From assembly GCF_019448255.1 (NCBI RefSeq), contig NZ_CP080410.1, positions 2,232,001 to 2,296,000 of the forward strand: a stretch of 64,000 bases of DNA, in the 5' to 3' direction. Below, piece by piece: positions 1 to 11,417 of the stretch. Under the pieces are notes generated by a model. It saw only the letters and a list, made by a program, of their open reading frames with translations, ran no database searches and had not been told where the DNA came from. The DNA is from Qipengyuania flava (GTDB lineage Bacteria > Pseudomonadota > Alphaproteobacteria > Sphingomonadales > Sphingomonadaceae). Made by a program: the position numbers and the translations under genes. Positions within the stretch are counted from its first letter, which is position 1. Every line of letters starts with the position of its first letter.

Positions 1-2
1 CC

Positions 3-1178
3 GACAGCGGCGAGGTGACGAGCGTCGGCTATCCGATGAATGTGGACCGGGCGCAGGGTCTCGACCTCTCCGATATCTTCCGCAGCCAGCCGCCGGTGAA
101 GAGCCGCGGCTTCATTTCGGGCGCGCGGCCCAGTCGCCAGTTCGATACCATCCTCCACACCGCCCCCATCGCGCGCGGCAATTCGGGCGGCCCGCTGGTC
201 GACCCGTGCGGCCGCGTGGTCGGGGTGAACAGCTTCGGCGCCGACAACGCGGGCGGCGATGCGGAGTTCTTCTTCGCCGTGTCCAACCGCGAGCTGCTGC
301 CGTTCCTGCGCGCCAACGAGGTCGAGCCGCGCGTCAACGGGTCGCCCTGCCGCTCGATGGCCGATCTCGACGAGGCTGAGCGCGAGAGGCTCCAGCGCGA
401 ACAAGCCGCTGCCCGCGCGGACCTGGCCGAACGCACCCAGGCCCAGCGCGCCAAGCGCGAACGCGCGCAGCTCGAGGCCGAACAGGGCGTCATTACCGAG
501 CGCGAGGATCGCCTGTTCCTCGCCTTCATCCTGTTGCTCGTCGCCTTTGGCCTCGGCCAATGGGCGCTGGCGCTGTGGAACCAGGGCGAGGACGAGCGCG
601 ACGAGACCCGCATGCGCATCGTCGGCGGTGCGGCGCTGGTCTGCGTGCTGGCGGCGCTTGCGGCCTATCTCACCCGCCCCGGCCTCGACGAAATCGACCG
701 CCGTGTCGCTGCGGCGATGCAGGACGGTGAAGGCCCCGACAGCGGCGGCGACCCCGGCGAGCCGGGCGACCTTGCCCTGCTCTGCACGCTGGTGCCCGAA
801 CGCAGCCGCGTGACCGGTGCCCAGACAGAGGATGTCGCTTTCGACTGGACCGCCGAGGGCTGCGTCAACGAGCGCACGCAATACGGCTTTGCCGGCGGCA
901 CCTGGAGCCGGGTGTTCGTGCCGCAATCCGAAGACGCGGTGTCGGTGAACAGCTTCGATCCCGACCGCCGCATCTTCCGCACCGAACGCTACCTGCTCTC
1001 GCGCAACGAAATGAGCGCGGCCCGCGAAGCGCGCGGCAAATACGAAGCGCCCACCTGCACCGCCGAAGGCGCCGCCGCGCAGCTTGGCGAACTGCAGAGC
1101 GAGGTGCTCGGCCAGTTGCCCCGCCAGGCGAACGAGCGGCTCGTCTATGAGTGCACCGTCAGGACGGAAGCGGAGTAA
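3..1178 (+). CDS. Trypsin-like serine protease with membrane-anchored tail, 5' truncated by window
   Basis: The reading frame is already open at the window edge, so the N-terminus is missing. The visible part begins in a chymotrypsin-fold domain: GNSGGP, the nucleophile-serine motif of S1/HtrA-like proteases, is encoded at about 177-194. The catalytic His and Asp would lie upstream of the window. After the protease end comes a charged, Arg/Glu/Ala-rich coiled-coil stretch, then two hydrophobic segments (near FLAFILLLVAFGLG and GGAALVCVLAALAA), then a soluble C-terminal domain with paired cysteines. I infer a membrane-tethered protease, probably acting on the periplasmic face. It is not DegP-like, because no PDZ domain follows. 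The stop codon overlaps the next ATG by one base, suggesting co-translation with the membrane protein downstream. Confidence 0.75.
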   Translation, partial: DSGEVTSVGYPMNVDRAQGLDLSDIFRSQPPVKSRGFISGARPSRQFDTILHTAPIARGNSGGPLVDPCGRVVGVNSFGADNAGGDAEFFFAVSNRELLPFLRANEVEPRVNGSPCRSMADLDEAERERLQREQAAARADLAERTQAQRAKRERAQLEAEQGVITEREDRLFLAFILLLVAFGLGQWALALWNQGEDERDETRMRIVGGAALVCVLAALAAYLTRPGLDEIDRRVAAAMQDGEGPDSGGDPGEPGDLALLCTLVPERSRVTGAQTEDVAFDWTAEGCVNERTQYGFAGGTWSRVFVPQSEDAVSVNSFDPDRRIFRTERYLLSRNEMSAAREARGKYEAPTCTAEGAAAQLGELQSEVLGQLPRQANERLVYECTVRTEAE

Positions 1179-1732
1179 TGGAGCAGGCGCTCGTCTTTGC
1201 CTCGATCGTCCTCGGCGTGGCGGTCGCTTTCGAGCTTGAGAACCTCAACCGCGTGCTGCGCTCCGACAAGGTGAAGTGGCACTGGGCGCAGCCGGCCTTT
1301 GCGCTGTTCATCCTCCTCAGCATCATCGCCTATTGGTGGGGCGCGGCTTCGCAGCCGGACGGGCAGATCACCTTTGCCCAGTTCATGCCGGTGATGTTCC
1401 AGCTCGTCATGCTGGTGCTGCTCGCCGCGGTTTCGCTGCCTGACAAGGTGGGCGAAGAGGGTGTGGACCTGGCCGAATACTACCAGCGCAACCGGCGCTA
1501 CCAGTGGCTGCTCGCCAGCCTCTATTTCTGGTCGATCCACATTGGCTATCTCGGCCACGTCTTGACGACCTCCGACACGGCTGCCGACGTGTTCCTGCGC
1601 GCGGGGCCCGACACCATGTTCGGCCTGCTGTTCATCGCCATGATGTTCGCCAAGCGCTGGTCGGTGGTGGCGGTGGGCTTCGCCTTCCTTGCGCTATCCC
1701 CGATCATCTGGGCCGCCCGCACGCTGGGTTGA
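1178..1732 (+). CDS. Multi-pass integral membrane protein of unknown function
   Basis: 184 residues. The ATG overlaps the TAA of the protease gene (TAATG), so the two are translationally coupled; the alternative GTG 27 bases upstream would lie inside that gene. The protein has about five or six hydrophobic segments, with short charged loops such as NRVLRSDKVKWHW and EYYQRNRRYQWLL between them. I do not recognise a family. Coupling to a membrane-anchored protease suggests a partner or substrate-presenting subunit, but that is inference only. Confidence 0.7.
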   Translation: MEQALVFASIVLGVAVAFELENLNRVLRSDKVKWHWAQPAFALFILLSIIAYWWGAASQPDGQITFAQFMPVMFQLVMLVLLAAVSLPDKVGEEGVDLAEYYQRNRRYQWLLASLYFWSIHIGYLGHVLTTSDTAADVFLRAGPDTMFGLLFIAMMFAKRWSVVAVGFAFLALSPIIWAARTLG

Positions 1733-1745
1733 CCCACTACAACCA

Positions 1746-2576
1746 CTACGCCGCGAGCGGTTCGCCGGTCAGCGTGATGCGGTGCATTTCGCGGGCGTAT
1801 CCCTGGTAATCGTTCATCGCGAAGTGCCAGGTCGTGCGGTTATCCCAGATCGCCACCGATCCCGGCTCCCAGGCGAGCCGGCAGGTGTTGTCCGCCGCCG
1901 TGGCCGCCGCGTAGAGCTTCTGCAGCAGCGGCAGGCTCTCTTCGCGCGTCCTGCCGACGATGTTCACTGTGAACGCGCTGTTGACGTAGAGCAGCTTGCG
2001 CCCCGTCTGCGGGTGGCGGATCACGATCGGGTGCGTGGCGCCCGTCTTCAGGCCCTGCCCGCGCAAATCGCTGCCCATGTCGGTCTTGGCGTAGAGCCCG
2101 CCCTCTTCGTAAATATGGTCGGCGGTGTGGAACGCCTCCAGCCCCTCGATCTCGTCCTTCAGATCATCGGGCAGCGCGTCATAGGCCTCGCCCATATGCG
2201 CCCACATCGTGTCCCCGCCCGAGGGCGGCAGCGTGCGCGCCACCAGGATCGAGCCCATGGCGGGCACCTGGTCGTAGGAATGGTCGGTGTGCCATCCGCC
2301 GCCGATATTGGTGGTCTGGTCGGCGCGCTTGCGGACCACGGCGATCTCGGGATGGTCGTCGGTCAGCGGGAAATAGTTGTTGATGTCGATCCCGCCCCAG
2401 CGCTTGGCAAAGGCGATATGGGCCTCGGGCGTGAAATCGTCCTGCCCGCGAAACACGGCCACCCCGTGTTCGTAAATCGCCTGCTTGATCGCATCGAGCG
2501 TGTCGCCTTCCGCCTCGGCCAGGCTCACACCGGTAATCTCGACCCCGCATTTGGGGGCCAGTGGAACCATCTTCAT
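1746..2576 (-). CDS. TauD/TfdA-family Fe(II)/2-oxoglutarate dioxygenase
   Basis: 276 residues. The family uses 2-oxoglutarate and O2 to hydroxylate a substrate such as taurine, a sulfonate or an aryloxyalkanoate. The iron-binding HxD is seen in GGWHTDHSYDQVP, the distal histidine in TTWHFAMNDY, and the 2-oxoglutarate-binding arginine is probably in REMHRITLTGEP. The start at 2576 (MKMVPLAP) was chosen because GGGAGAG lies just upstream; a longer frame reaching 2633 lacks a site. It is divergent from the ATP synthase operon and has no transporter or sulfur gene nearby, so its substrate cannot be told from context. It could be a taurine, 2,4-D-type or other small-acid dioxygenase. Confidence 0.85.
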   Translation of the reverse strand: MKMVPLAPKCGVEITGVSLAEAEGDTLDAIKQAIYEHGVAVFRGQDDFTPEAHIAFAKRWGGIDINNYFPLTDDHPEIAVVRKRADQTTNIGGGWHTDHSYDQVPAMGSILVARTLPPSGGDTMWAHMGEAYDALPDDLKDEIEGLEAFHTADHIYEEGGLYAKTDMGSDLRGQGLKTGATHPIVIRHPQTGRKLLYVNSAFTVNIVGRTREESLPLLQKLYAAATAADNTCRLAWEPGSVAIWDNRTTWHFAMNDYQGYAREMHRITLTGEPLAA

Positions 2577-2663
2577 CGCCTCTCTCCCGCGCGAATGGTT
2601 TCTTTGTGCCACGCATTCTACGCCAAAGGGCAAAGGAGTCCAGATTCCGGGACCGGACTCGGC

Positions 2664-2692
2664 TTGCCATAGCGAGGGGGCTTTGCTAGGCG
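2664..2692 (+). promoter_or_regulatory. Possible sigma-70-type promoter of the ATP synthase operon
   Basis: TTGCCA at 2664-2669 and TAGGCG at 2687-2692 are separated by 17 bases, about 90 bases before atpH. The -35 is fair and the -10 poor, as is common in GC-rich alphaproteobacteria. It lies in the 207-base divergent gap between the dioxygenase gene and atpH. This is pattern matching only. Confidence 0.3.
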
Positions 2693-2783
2693 CGCGCCGA
2701 CCTTGCCGGGGCGACTCTTATTCGTCCGCAAACGGCATGGCTCGCAAGGACTTTTCTTCCGGACCCGAGAGGACCTCAAGCGC

Positions 2784-3338
2784 GTGGATATTTCCGCCGG
2801 TATTCAGGCTAGCCTGGCAGGGCGTTACGCTTCGGCCCTGTTCGATCTCGCTAGCGAAAACGGAACCGTGACCGCGGTCGAATCGGACCTCGCCAAGGTC
2901 GAGGCCGCGCTCGCCGAATCGGACGAGCTCGCCGCTGTCACCACCAACCCGAAAGTTTCGCGCGACGCGGCAAAGAAAGCGCTGTGGGGCGTCTCCGCCC
3001 TGCTCGGCGTTTCGGAGCTGACGCAGAACTTCCTCGGCGTGCTGGCGCAGAACCGCCGCCTGTCGCAGCTGCCGCAGGTCATCCGCGCCTTCCGCGCGAT
3101 TGCCGCAGCCCAGCGCGGCGAAGTCACTGCCGAAGTCACCAGCGCCCACGCGCTGACCGACGCGCAGCTGGCTGATCTCAAGACCAAGCTGACGGCCCGT
3201 GAAGGCCGCACGGTCAAGCTTTCCACGAAGGTCGATCCCGACTTGCTCGGCGGCCTCGTCGTCACCATCGGTTCGAAGCGCATCGACGCCTCGATCCGCA
3301 CCCGTCTCAATTCGCTTTCCCAGGCCATGAAGGCTTAA
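2784..3338 (+). CDS. atpH: F1 ATP synthase subunit delta
   Basis: 184 residues. Delta links the F1 head to the peripheral stalk of F0. The N-terminal six-helix domain is visible ([18 protein letters not shown]) and the C-terminal region ends in the family-typical [25 protein letters not shown]. The GTG start at 2784 was preferred over an upstream in-frame codon because it gives the normal family length and has GAGGAC upstream. It is the first gene of an atpHAGDC operon; the F0 genes must lie elsewhere, as is usual in alphaproteobacteria. Confidence 0.95.
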   Translation: MDISAGIQASLAGRYASALFDLASENGTVTAVESDLAKVEAALAESDELAAVTTNPKVSRDAAKKALWGVSALLGVSELTQNFLGVLAQNRRLSQLPQVIRAFRAIAAAQRGEVTAEVTSAHALTDAQLADLKTKLTAREGRTVKLSTKVDPDLLGGLVVTIGSKRIDASIRTRLNSLSQAMKA

Positions 3339-4880
<1,542 letters not shown>

Positions 4881-4910
4881 GCCCACGAGACACGAAGATA
4901 GGGAGCCGAA

Positions 4911-5783
4911 ATGGCTAGCCTCAAGGAACTCAAGGGCCGGATCAACTCGGTCAAGTCGACCCAGAAGATCACCAAGGCCAAGCAGATGGTCGCAGCGGCC
5001 AAGCTGCGCCGTGCGCAGGCGGCTGCCGAAGCCGCGCGCCCCTATGCCGAGCGGCTGTCGGGCGTCATGGCTTCGCTGGCCGGCAAGGTCAGCGGTGACA
5101 GCGCGCCCAAGCTGCTCGCGGGCACCGGTTCGGACAAGCGCCACCTGCTGGTGGTCGTGAACACCGACAAGGGCCTGTGCGGCGGTCTGAACTCGAACAT
5201 CGTCAAGGCCGCCAAGCAGAAGGCCGCCAGCCTGATTGCCGAGGGCAAGGACGTGAAGTTCTACCTCGTCGGCAAGAAGGGCCGCGCCCCGATTAAGCGC
5301 GACTACGCCGAACGCATCGAAAAGCACTTCGACACCTCGGCCGTCCGCAATGTCGGCTTCGAGGAAGCCGAAGCGATTGCCGATGATCTGATCGAGCGTT
5401 TCGAAAAGGGCGAATTCGACGTCGCCCACCTCGTCTACCCGGTGTTCAAGTCGGCCCTCGCGCAGGACCCGACGGTCGACCAGCTGATCCCGGTCCCCTC
5501 GCCCGAGGGTGCAGGCGACAGCGGCGATGCCGTGGTCGAATACGAGCCGGGCGAAGAGGAAATCCTCGAAGAGCTGCTGCCGCGTTACGTGAAGACGCAG
5601 CTGTTCGGTTCGCTGCTCGAGCGTGAGGCTTCCGAACAGGGCGCCTCGATGACCGCGATGGACAACGCCACGCGCAACGCCGGCGACCTCATCAACAAGC
5701 TCACGATCCAGTACAACCGCAGCCGCCAGGCCGCGATCACCACCGAACTGATCGAAATCATTGCCGGCGCAGAAGCGCTGTAA
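4911..5783 (+). CDS. atpG: F1 ATP synthase subunit gamma
   Basis: 290 residues. Gamma is the rotating central shaft of F1. The N-terminal coiled-coil helix [27 protein letters not shown] is typical (given here in part: [19 protein letters not shown]), as is the C-terminal helix with [17 protein letters not shown] and [12 protein letters not shown]. It follows atpA by 30 bases with GGGAG before the ATG. The next gene in the operon is not atpD but a small lipoprotein gene. Confidence 0.97.
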   Translation: MASLKELKGRINSVKSTQKITKAKQMVAAAKLRRAQAAAEAARPYAERLSGVMASLAGKVSGDSAPKLLAGTGSDKRHLLVVVNTDKGLCGGLNSNIVKAAKQKAASLIAEGKDVKFYLVGKKGRAPIKRDYAERIEKHFDTSAVRNVGFEEAEAIADDLIERFEKGEFDVAHLVYPVFKSALAQDPTVDQLIPVPSPEGAGDSGDAVVEYEPGEEEILEELLPRYVKTQLFGSLLEREASEQGASMTAMDNATRNAGDLINKLTIQYNRSRQAAITTELIEIIAGAEAL

Positions 5784-5793
5784 GGACGTTTAC

Positions 5794-6129
5794 GTGAAGA
5801 ATTTCGCCCTCCTCCTGCCCCTCGCCCTTCTCGCCGCCTGCGGCGAGGAACCGGCTGCCGAACCGGCACCGGCCGAAGTTGCAGCGCCCGAGCCGATCGA
5901 AACGCTCCCGGCGCCCGACCAGGCGCTGTTCACGGCAAAGTACGCCGAAGCCTGCCCGAGCGAGGAAGCGGTCAACACCGCGGTGTGCAAGCGCGCCGGT
6001 CTCGGTTCCGAAGACGTCATCTGCGAATTCGGCCTCGGCGACGACGAATACCTCCGCAACAAGGCAACCCTTACCGCAGGCGAAGGCGAATGGACCTTTG
6101 CCGATCCGGAAAATGTTTGCGTCGGCTAA
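5794..6129 (+). CDS. Small predicted lipoprotein inside the ATP synthase operon
   Basis: 111 residues, read from a GTG start 10 bases after the atpG stop with TAAGGACG as its ribosome site. The N-terminus is a lipoprotein signal (KNFALLLPLALLAAC), with the lipobox LAAC giving a lipidated Cys near residue 15. A Pro/Ala/Glu-rich linker follows, then a compact C-terminal domain with four more cysteines (EAC, AVC, VIC, NVC) that could form two disulfides in the periplasm. No ATP synthase subunit looks like this. Its frame is clean and it fills the atpG-atpD gap, so it is certainly co-transcribed. I do not recognise the family. Confidence 0.8.
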   Translation: MKNFALLLPLALLAACGEEPAAEPAPAEVAAPEPIETLPAPDQALFTAKYAEACPSEEAVNTAVCKRAGLGSEDVICEFGLGDDEYLRNKATLTAGEGEWTFADPENVCVG

Positions 6130-6158
6130 GGCGCGATAAACCCCAAGTCAGGACATAG

Positions 6159-7619
<1,461 letters not shown>

Positions 7620-7623
7620 GATC

Positions 7624-7881
7624 ATGGCCCTCCACTTCGAACTCGTCACGCCGGCCAAGCTGGTCCGCTCCGAAGACGTCCACATGGTCGTCGTTCCCGG
7701 TGCGGAAGGCGAATTCGGCGTGCTCGAGGGCCACGCGCCCTTCATGTCGACGATCCGCGACGGCGCGGTGCAGGTCTTCAAGACCGAAGGCGGCGCGCCT
7801 GAGACCATCGAGGTCCGCGGCGGCTTTGCCGAAGTCGGCGAAAACGGGCTGACGGTCCTTGCGGAGCACGTCGAAGGCTAA
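7624..7881 (+). CDS. atpC: F1 ATP synthase subunit epsilon, short form
   Basis: 85 residues. It contains the N-terminal beta-sandwich of epsilon ([24 protein letters not shown] and [16 protein letters not shown]) but stops where the C-terminal two-helix inhibitory domain would begin. Epsilon in E. coli is about 139 residues, and short forms like this one are known in alphaproteobacteria, so this is probably natural. Without the helices, epsilon-type ATPase inhibition would be absent. It starts 4 bases after atpD and ends the operon. Confidence 0.93.
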   Translation: MALHFELVTPAKLVRSEDVHMVVVPGAEGEFGVLEGHAPFMSTIRDGAVQVFKTEGGAPETIEVRGGFAEVGENGLTVLAEHVEG

Positions 7882-7908
7882 GCCCTCGTCTCGCATCACG
7901 AACCAATC

Positions 7909-7937
7909 AAGGGCGGCCCGATGGGTCGCCCTTTTTT
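7909..7937 (+). terminator. Rho-independent terminator of the ATP synthase operon
   Basis: An 11-bp GC-rich stem (AAGGGCGGCCC / GGGTCGCCCTT, one mismatch) with a 3-base loop runs straight into six T residues, 27 bases after the atpC stop. The next gene is on the other strand and ends at 7942, so this also separates convergent transcription. Confidence 0.9.
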
Positions 7938-7941
7938 GTGC

Positions 7942-9048
7942 TCAGGTGGCGGAGGCTTGCCTTGGCTGCGGGGAAAGTCGCGCGGTCAGCCAGCGGCGCA
8001 CGTCCTTGCTGCGGTACTCGGTAAACTGGGCCACTAGCGCGCAGGCGCCGATAATGCCGCCCACCAGCGCGAGGAAGGCAAGCGGATTGCCGCCCGCCTC
8101 GATACCCAGCACGGACATGGCCGACAGCATCGGCCAATGCAGGATGTAGAGCGAGAAGCTGAAACCGGCGAACCACTGGACCGGGCGCTCGGCCTTCTTC
8201 AGCCCTTCCCCTGCCCACTCGGCGAAGGGGCGCGCGGCGATGAACAGCATCGCGATGCCGATGCCGAAAAGGTAGTCAGTCAGGAAATACTCGCTGAACT
8301 TGACCGCGTAATCGAGCTGGTTCTGAAGCGCCTCGGCGACCTTGCGCCCGCTCGATCCCAGCACGTTCGATACGGCGCACAGGATGAAGCCGAACAGGCC
8401 GAACTGGACCGCGCGCAGGCCCTTGGGCTCCCAGCGCGTGCCATAGCGCACCAGCGCAGCACCCAGCAGCCAGATGGGGAACATCAGCAGGACGCGAAGC
8501 CCCGCGACCCAGCAGAGCGCCGCCAGCCAGAACCAGCGGCTCGGCCCGCGCAGGAAGAAGCCCGCGGCAAACAGGATGTAGAACCAGACTTCGTAGGTCA
8601 GCGACCAGTAAGGCGGGTTCCAGACCGGCCCCACGCCATCACCGCTTTCGCTCAGGAACACGGCCGGAAGCAGGACCGAGGAGAGCGAGAGTTCGTCATA
8701 GGGCCAGGTCACGATTGCCGGCGCCAGCCCCCGTGCGCTGAGCGCCGCGAAGATCAGCGTGCCGAATCCGATCGCAAAGAAGGCCACGGGCACGATGCGC
8801 GAAGCGCGGGCAATGGCGTAGTCCTTGAGCGTGTAGCTGCGGCTGCTGACCGAATGCGCAATGACGAGGCCGGAGAGCACGAAGAACACGATCACCGCGT
8901 TGTGCTGCATCGTTGGCCCGAAGGGATAGGGCCCGGTGTAGAGCTCCATCTGCACCATGTGGCCGCCGAGCACGAGCAGCGCCGCAATGGCGCGCACGGC
9001 GTCGAGCAGGATCGACATGGACGGCGTGATGAAAACCGGTCGGCTCAT
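7942..9048 (-). CDS. Acyltransferase-3 family membrane protein (OafA/YrhL-like)
   Basis: 368 residues with about ten hydrophobic segments. The N-terminal family signature is present: LDAVRAIAALLVLGGHMVQ, with the Arg and His of the R-x10-H element, and FVLSGLVIAHS further on. Such proteins transfer acetyl or other acyl groups across the inner membrane to O-antigen, peptidoglycan or glycolipids. The ATG at 9048 was chosen, but MSILLD at 9018 is also possible; neither has a strong ribosome site. The SGNH-hydrolase gene lies just upstream on the same strand, and together they match the two halves of OafA-type enzymes. Confidence 0.88.
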   Translation of the reverse strand: MSRPVFITPSMSILLDAVRAIAALLVLGGHMVQMELYTGPYPFGPTMQHNAVIVFFVLSGLVIAHSVSSRSYTLKDYAIARASRIVPVAFFAIGFGTLIFAALSARGLAPAIVTWPYDELSLSSVLLPAVFLSESGDGVGPVWNPPYWSLTYEVWFYILFAAGFFLRGPSRWFWLAALCWVAGLRVLLMFPIWLLGAALVRYGTRWEPKGLRAVQFGLFGFILCAVSNVLGSSGRKVAEALQNQLDYAVKFSEYFLTDYLFGIGIAMLFIAARPFAEWAGEGLKKAERPVQWFAGFSFSLYILHWPMLSAMSVLGIEAGGNPLAFLALVGGIIGACALVAQFTEYRSKDVRRWLTARLSPQPRQASAT

Positions 9049-9084
9049 GGGCCGTGTGCATGCCCGAACAGGCTGAAAATCGGG

Positions 9085-9726
9085 TTAATCGGCCCGCTGG
9101 AGCCGGTCGGGAAAGGCCAGCCGCTGGGCGTAGTGGCGCGAGACTTCGGGGGTGAAATGCACCCCGTCGTAGGTGAACGGCTCGGGCAGCGCGGGCACGG
9201 GCAGGACCTTCGCGTCGTGCGCTTCTGCCAGCTCGATCAGATAGCCGTTCAATTCCTCGATCGCGTCGGCATGGTAGGCGTTGCCCGCAGGCTCCACCCC
9301 CGCCTCGCTCGGCCAGATCTGGCCGAGCCAAAGGTCCTCGCGCTTACAGGCAAGCACAAGGCGCCTCAGCGCAGCGCGGCTGGCGCCGAGGTCGAGCTCG
9401 GTCGGCTTGGTGTCGTTTACGCCCAGCGCGAGGCTGACCTGTCCCGGTGCGATCGCACACACGATCGTGGCCATGCGTTCGAGCTGGCGCGAAGTCGCCC
9501 CGCCATAGCCGACGAACAGCGCCCCGTCCGGCTCGCGCGCGAAGCTAACCCGGCTGTCACCGATCACGATGCGGTCGGAAAAGGGTGCGCGCACGAGATT
9601 CTTGACCGTGGCGGGCCAGTCCGCCGGATCGCGGCTGAAGGGCGCGATGGCCCAGGCCGCAAAGGCGGTCAGGATCAGCAGCAGCGCCGAAATGACGGCG
9701 GCAAGCAGGCGCAGGCGGGCGGTCAT
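9085..9726 (-). CDS. SGNH-hydrolase-like exported protein
   Basis: 213 residues. One N-terminal membrane anchor (LRLLAAVISALLLILTAFAAWA) precedes a periplasmic domain with SGNH-type blocks: IGDSRVSF (block I serine), GGATSRQL, LGVNDTKP (block III Asn) and YDGVHFTPEVSRHY (block V Asp/His). It is the likely partner of the membrane acyltransferase 36 bases downstream, forming the acceptor-modifying half. Its length and the order of blocks fit the family, but the substrate is unknown. Confidence 0.75.
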   Translation of the reverse strand: MTARLRLLAAVISALLLILTAFAAWAIAPFSRDPADWPATVKNLVRAPFSDRIVIGDSRVSFAREPDGALFVGYGGATSRQLERMATIVCAIAPGQVSLALGVNDTKPTELDLGASRAALRRLVLACKREDLWLGQIWPSEAGVEPAGNAYHADAIEELNGYLIELAEAHDAKVLPVPALPEPFTYDGVHFTPEVSRHYAQRLAFPDRLQRAD

Positions 9727-9857
9727 GGCGCTCCCCTTGCACCGGTGGCCGTGCAAAAACGGTTAAGCGGGCCGCTTGGAAAGGCGCTGCGGTAGGGGAA
9801 AATTAACCCTGTTTGCCGCAGGGTCGCCCCACGACCTGCAGGGGAAAACGGGGACTT

Positions 9858-11342
9858 ATGGCAACCGCCGCAATCGATCGCGTTGAAATACCCGCGAAAG
9901 CGCGCCCTGCGCGGGCGGACTGGATCGCCTGCGCGGTGATCGCGCTTGCCGTTTTCGTGATCCGCTCGCCCTGGATCGGCGATTCCAACGCCGATATCGA
10001 CGAACAGCTCTATTCGCTGATCGGCAACGCCATGCTGGAAGGGCAACTGCCCTTCGTCGACCTCTGGGACCGCAAGCCCTTTGGCCTCTTCGCCCTGTTT
10101 GCCGGGGCCCACGCCATCGGCGGGCCGGGTCCAGAGGCCTACCAGGTGCTGGCAGCCCTGTTCACCGCCGCCGGCGCGATCATGATCTACGTCCTGGCGC
10201 GCACATTGGTCGACCGGGCAACGGCGGCAGGCGCTGGCCTGCTCTACGCCATGCTGATGACGACTTACGGCAGCCATTCGGGCAATTCGGAAGGTTTCTT
10301 CGTCCCGCTGATGATCGCCATGGCGCTGCTGGTGCGCGATCCGGCGCATCCCAAGGCGGTGGCGCGCGCGCTGCTTTCCATGCTGATTGGCGGGTTGGCG
10401 CTGCAGATCAAATACACCGCCGTGCCGCAGTGCCTGTTCTTCGGCCTGTGGGCGCTGTGGGGCCAGTTCCGGCGCGGCGCATCGCCTGCGCGCCTGGTCC
10501 AGCTTGCCGCCGCCTTCGGTGCGCTCGGCCTGCTGCCCACCGTCATGGTCGGCGCATCCTATGCGCTGGCAGGGCATTGGGACGCCTTCCTGTTTGCAAA
10601 CTTCACGTCCTTCTTCGACCGCGAGGCTTCCGACGCCGGACGCCTTTACAGCGACCTTGCGCTGTTCCTGATGCCGCTCGCCGCGCTGGCCGTCGGCGGG
10701 CTCTACGCCGCGCTGCGAATGGGCACGCTGCGCGACGCGAAGACCTACCTTTTCATCGCGCTGTGGCTGCTGGCCTCGCTGGCGACGGTCTTCCTGCCCT
10801 CGACCGTCTACCGCTATTATTTCGCCGCCGCCGTGCCCGCGACGGTCCTGTTTGCCCTGCCTCTGCTCGACCGCCGTGGCCCGGCCCGCTTTGCCCCGTT
10901 GGCCCTCGTGCTCGCGGGCAGTTTCTACATCCTCTACCTCCCCCGCCAGTACGAACAGTCTGCCGAGCAGCGCGCGGCGATGGACCGGCTGACCTCGGCC
11001 ATTGCGCCCCATGTCGATGGCGAAGACGCGTGCCTGTGGATCTACGACGGGCCGACCTCGCTCTACCGCCTAACCGGCAGCTGCCTGCCGACCCGTTTCA
11101 TCTATCCCGACCATCTCAACAACGCGCTCGAACGCCACGCGCTGGGCATCGTGCAAGAAGGCGAAGTCGCCCGCCTGCTCGCCACCCGCCCACCGGTCAT
11201 CGTGACCGCCGACACCGAGTTCACCCCGCAGAACGAGGACGCCGGAGCGCTGGTCAAGGAAGCGCTGGCAGCCGGTTATCGCGAGATCGCGAACGAGACC
11301 CTGCACGAACGCGAAATCCGCGCCTGGAAACGCATCGACTAG
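9858..11342 (+). CDS. GT39/ArnT-like membrane glycosyltransferase
   Basis: 494 residues, with about ten transmembrane segments and a soluble C-terminal part. The first periplasmic loop has the family pattern with acidic residues: WIGDSNADIDEQLYSLIGNA and GQLPFVDLWDRKPFGLF, as in dolichyl/undecaprenyl-phosphate-mannose-dependent transferases. These move a sugar from a polyprenyl carrier to protein or lipid A outside the membrane. The ATG at 9858 has a GGGGA site. Its neighbours in the opposite direction also modify surface glycans. Acceptor and sugar cannot be told. Confidence 0.8.
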   Translation: MATAAIDRVEIPAKARPARADWIACAVIALAVFVIRSPWIGDSNADIDEQLYSLIGNAMLEGQLPFVDLWDRKPFGLFALFAGAHAIGGPGPEAYQVLAALFTAAGAIMIYVLARTLVDRATAAGAGLLYAMLMTTYGSHSGNSEGFFVPLMIAMALLVRDPAHPKAVARALLSMLIGGLALQIKYTAVPQCLFFGLWALWGQFRRGASPARLVQLAAAFGALGLLPTVMVGASYALAGHWDAFLFANFTSFFDREASDAGRLYSDLALFLMPLAALAVGGLYAALRMGTLRDAKTYLFIALWLLASLATVFLPSTVYRYYFAAAVPATVLFALPLLDRRGPARFAPLALVLAGSFYILYLPRQYEQSAEQRAAMDRLTSAIAPHVDGEDACLWIYDGPTSLYRLTGSCLPTRFIYPDHLNNALERHALGIVQEGEVARLLATRPPVIVTADTEFTPQNEDAGALVKEALAAGYREIANETLHEREIRAWKRID

Positions 11343-11417
11343 GCGCGACAAGCGCTTGAATTGACGCGCCCGACCCGTCACTCTGCGATCTTTCCAAGGA
11401 TCAACGGAGAGACGGCC

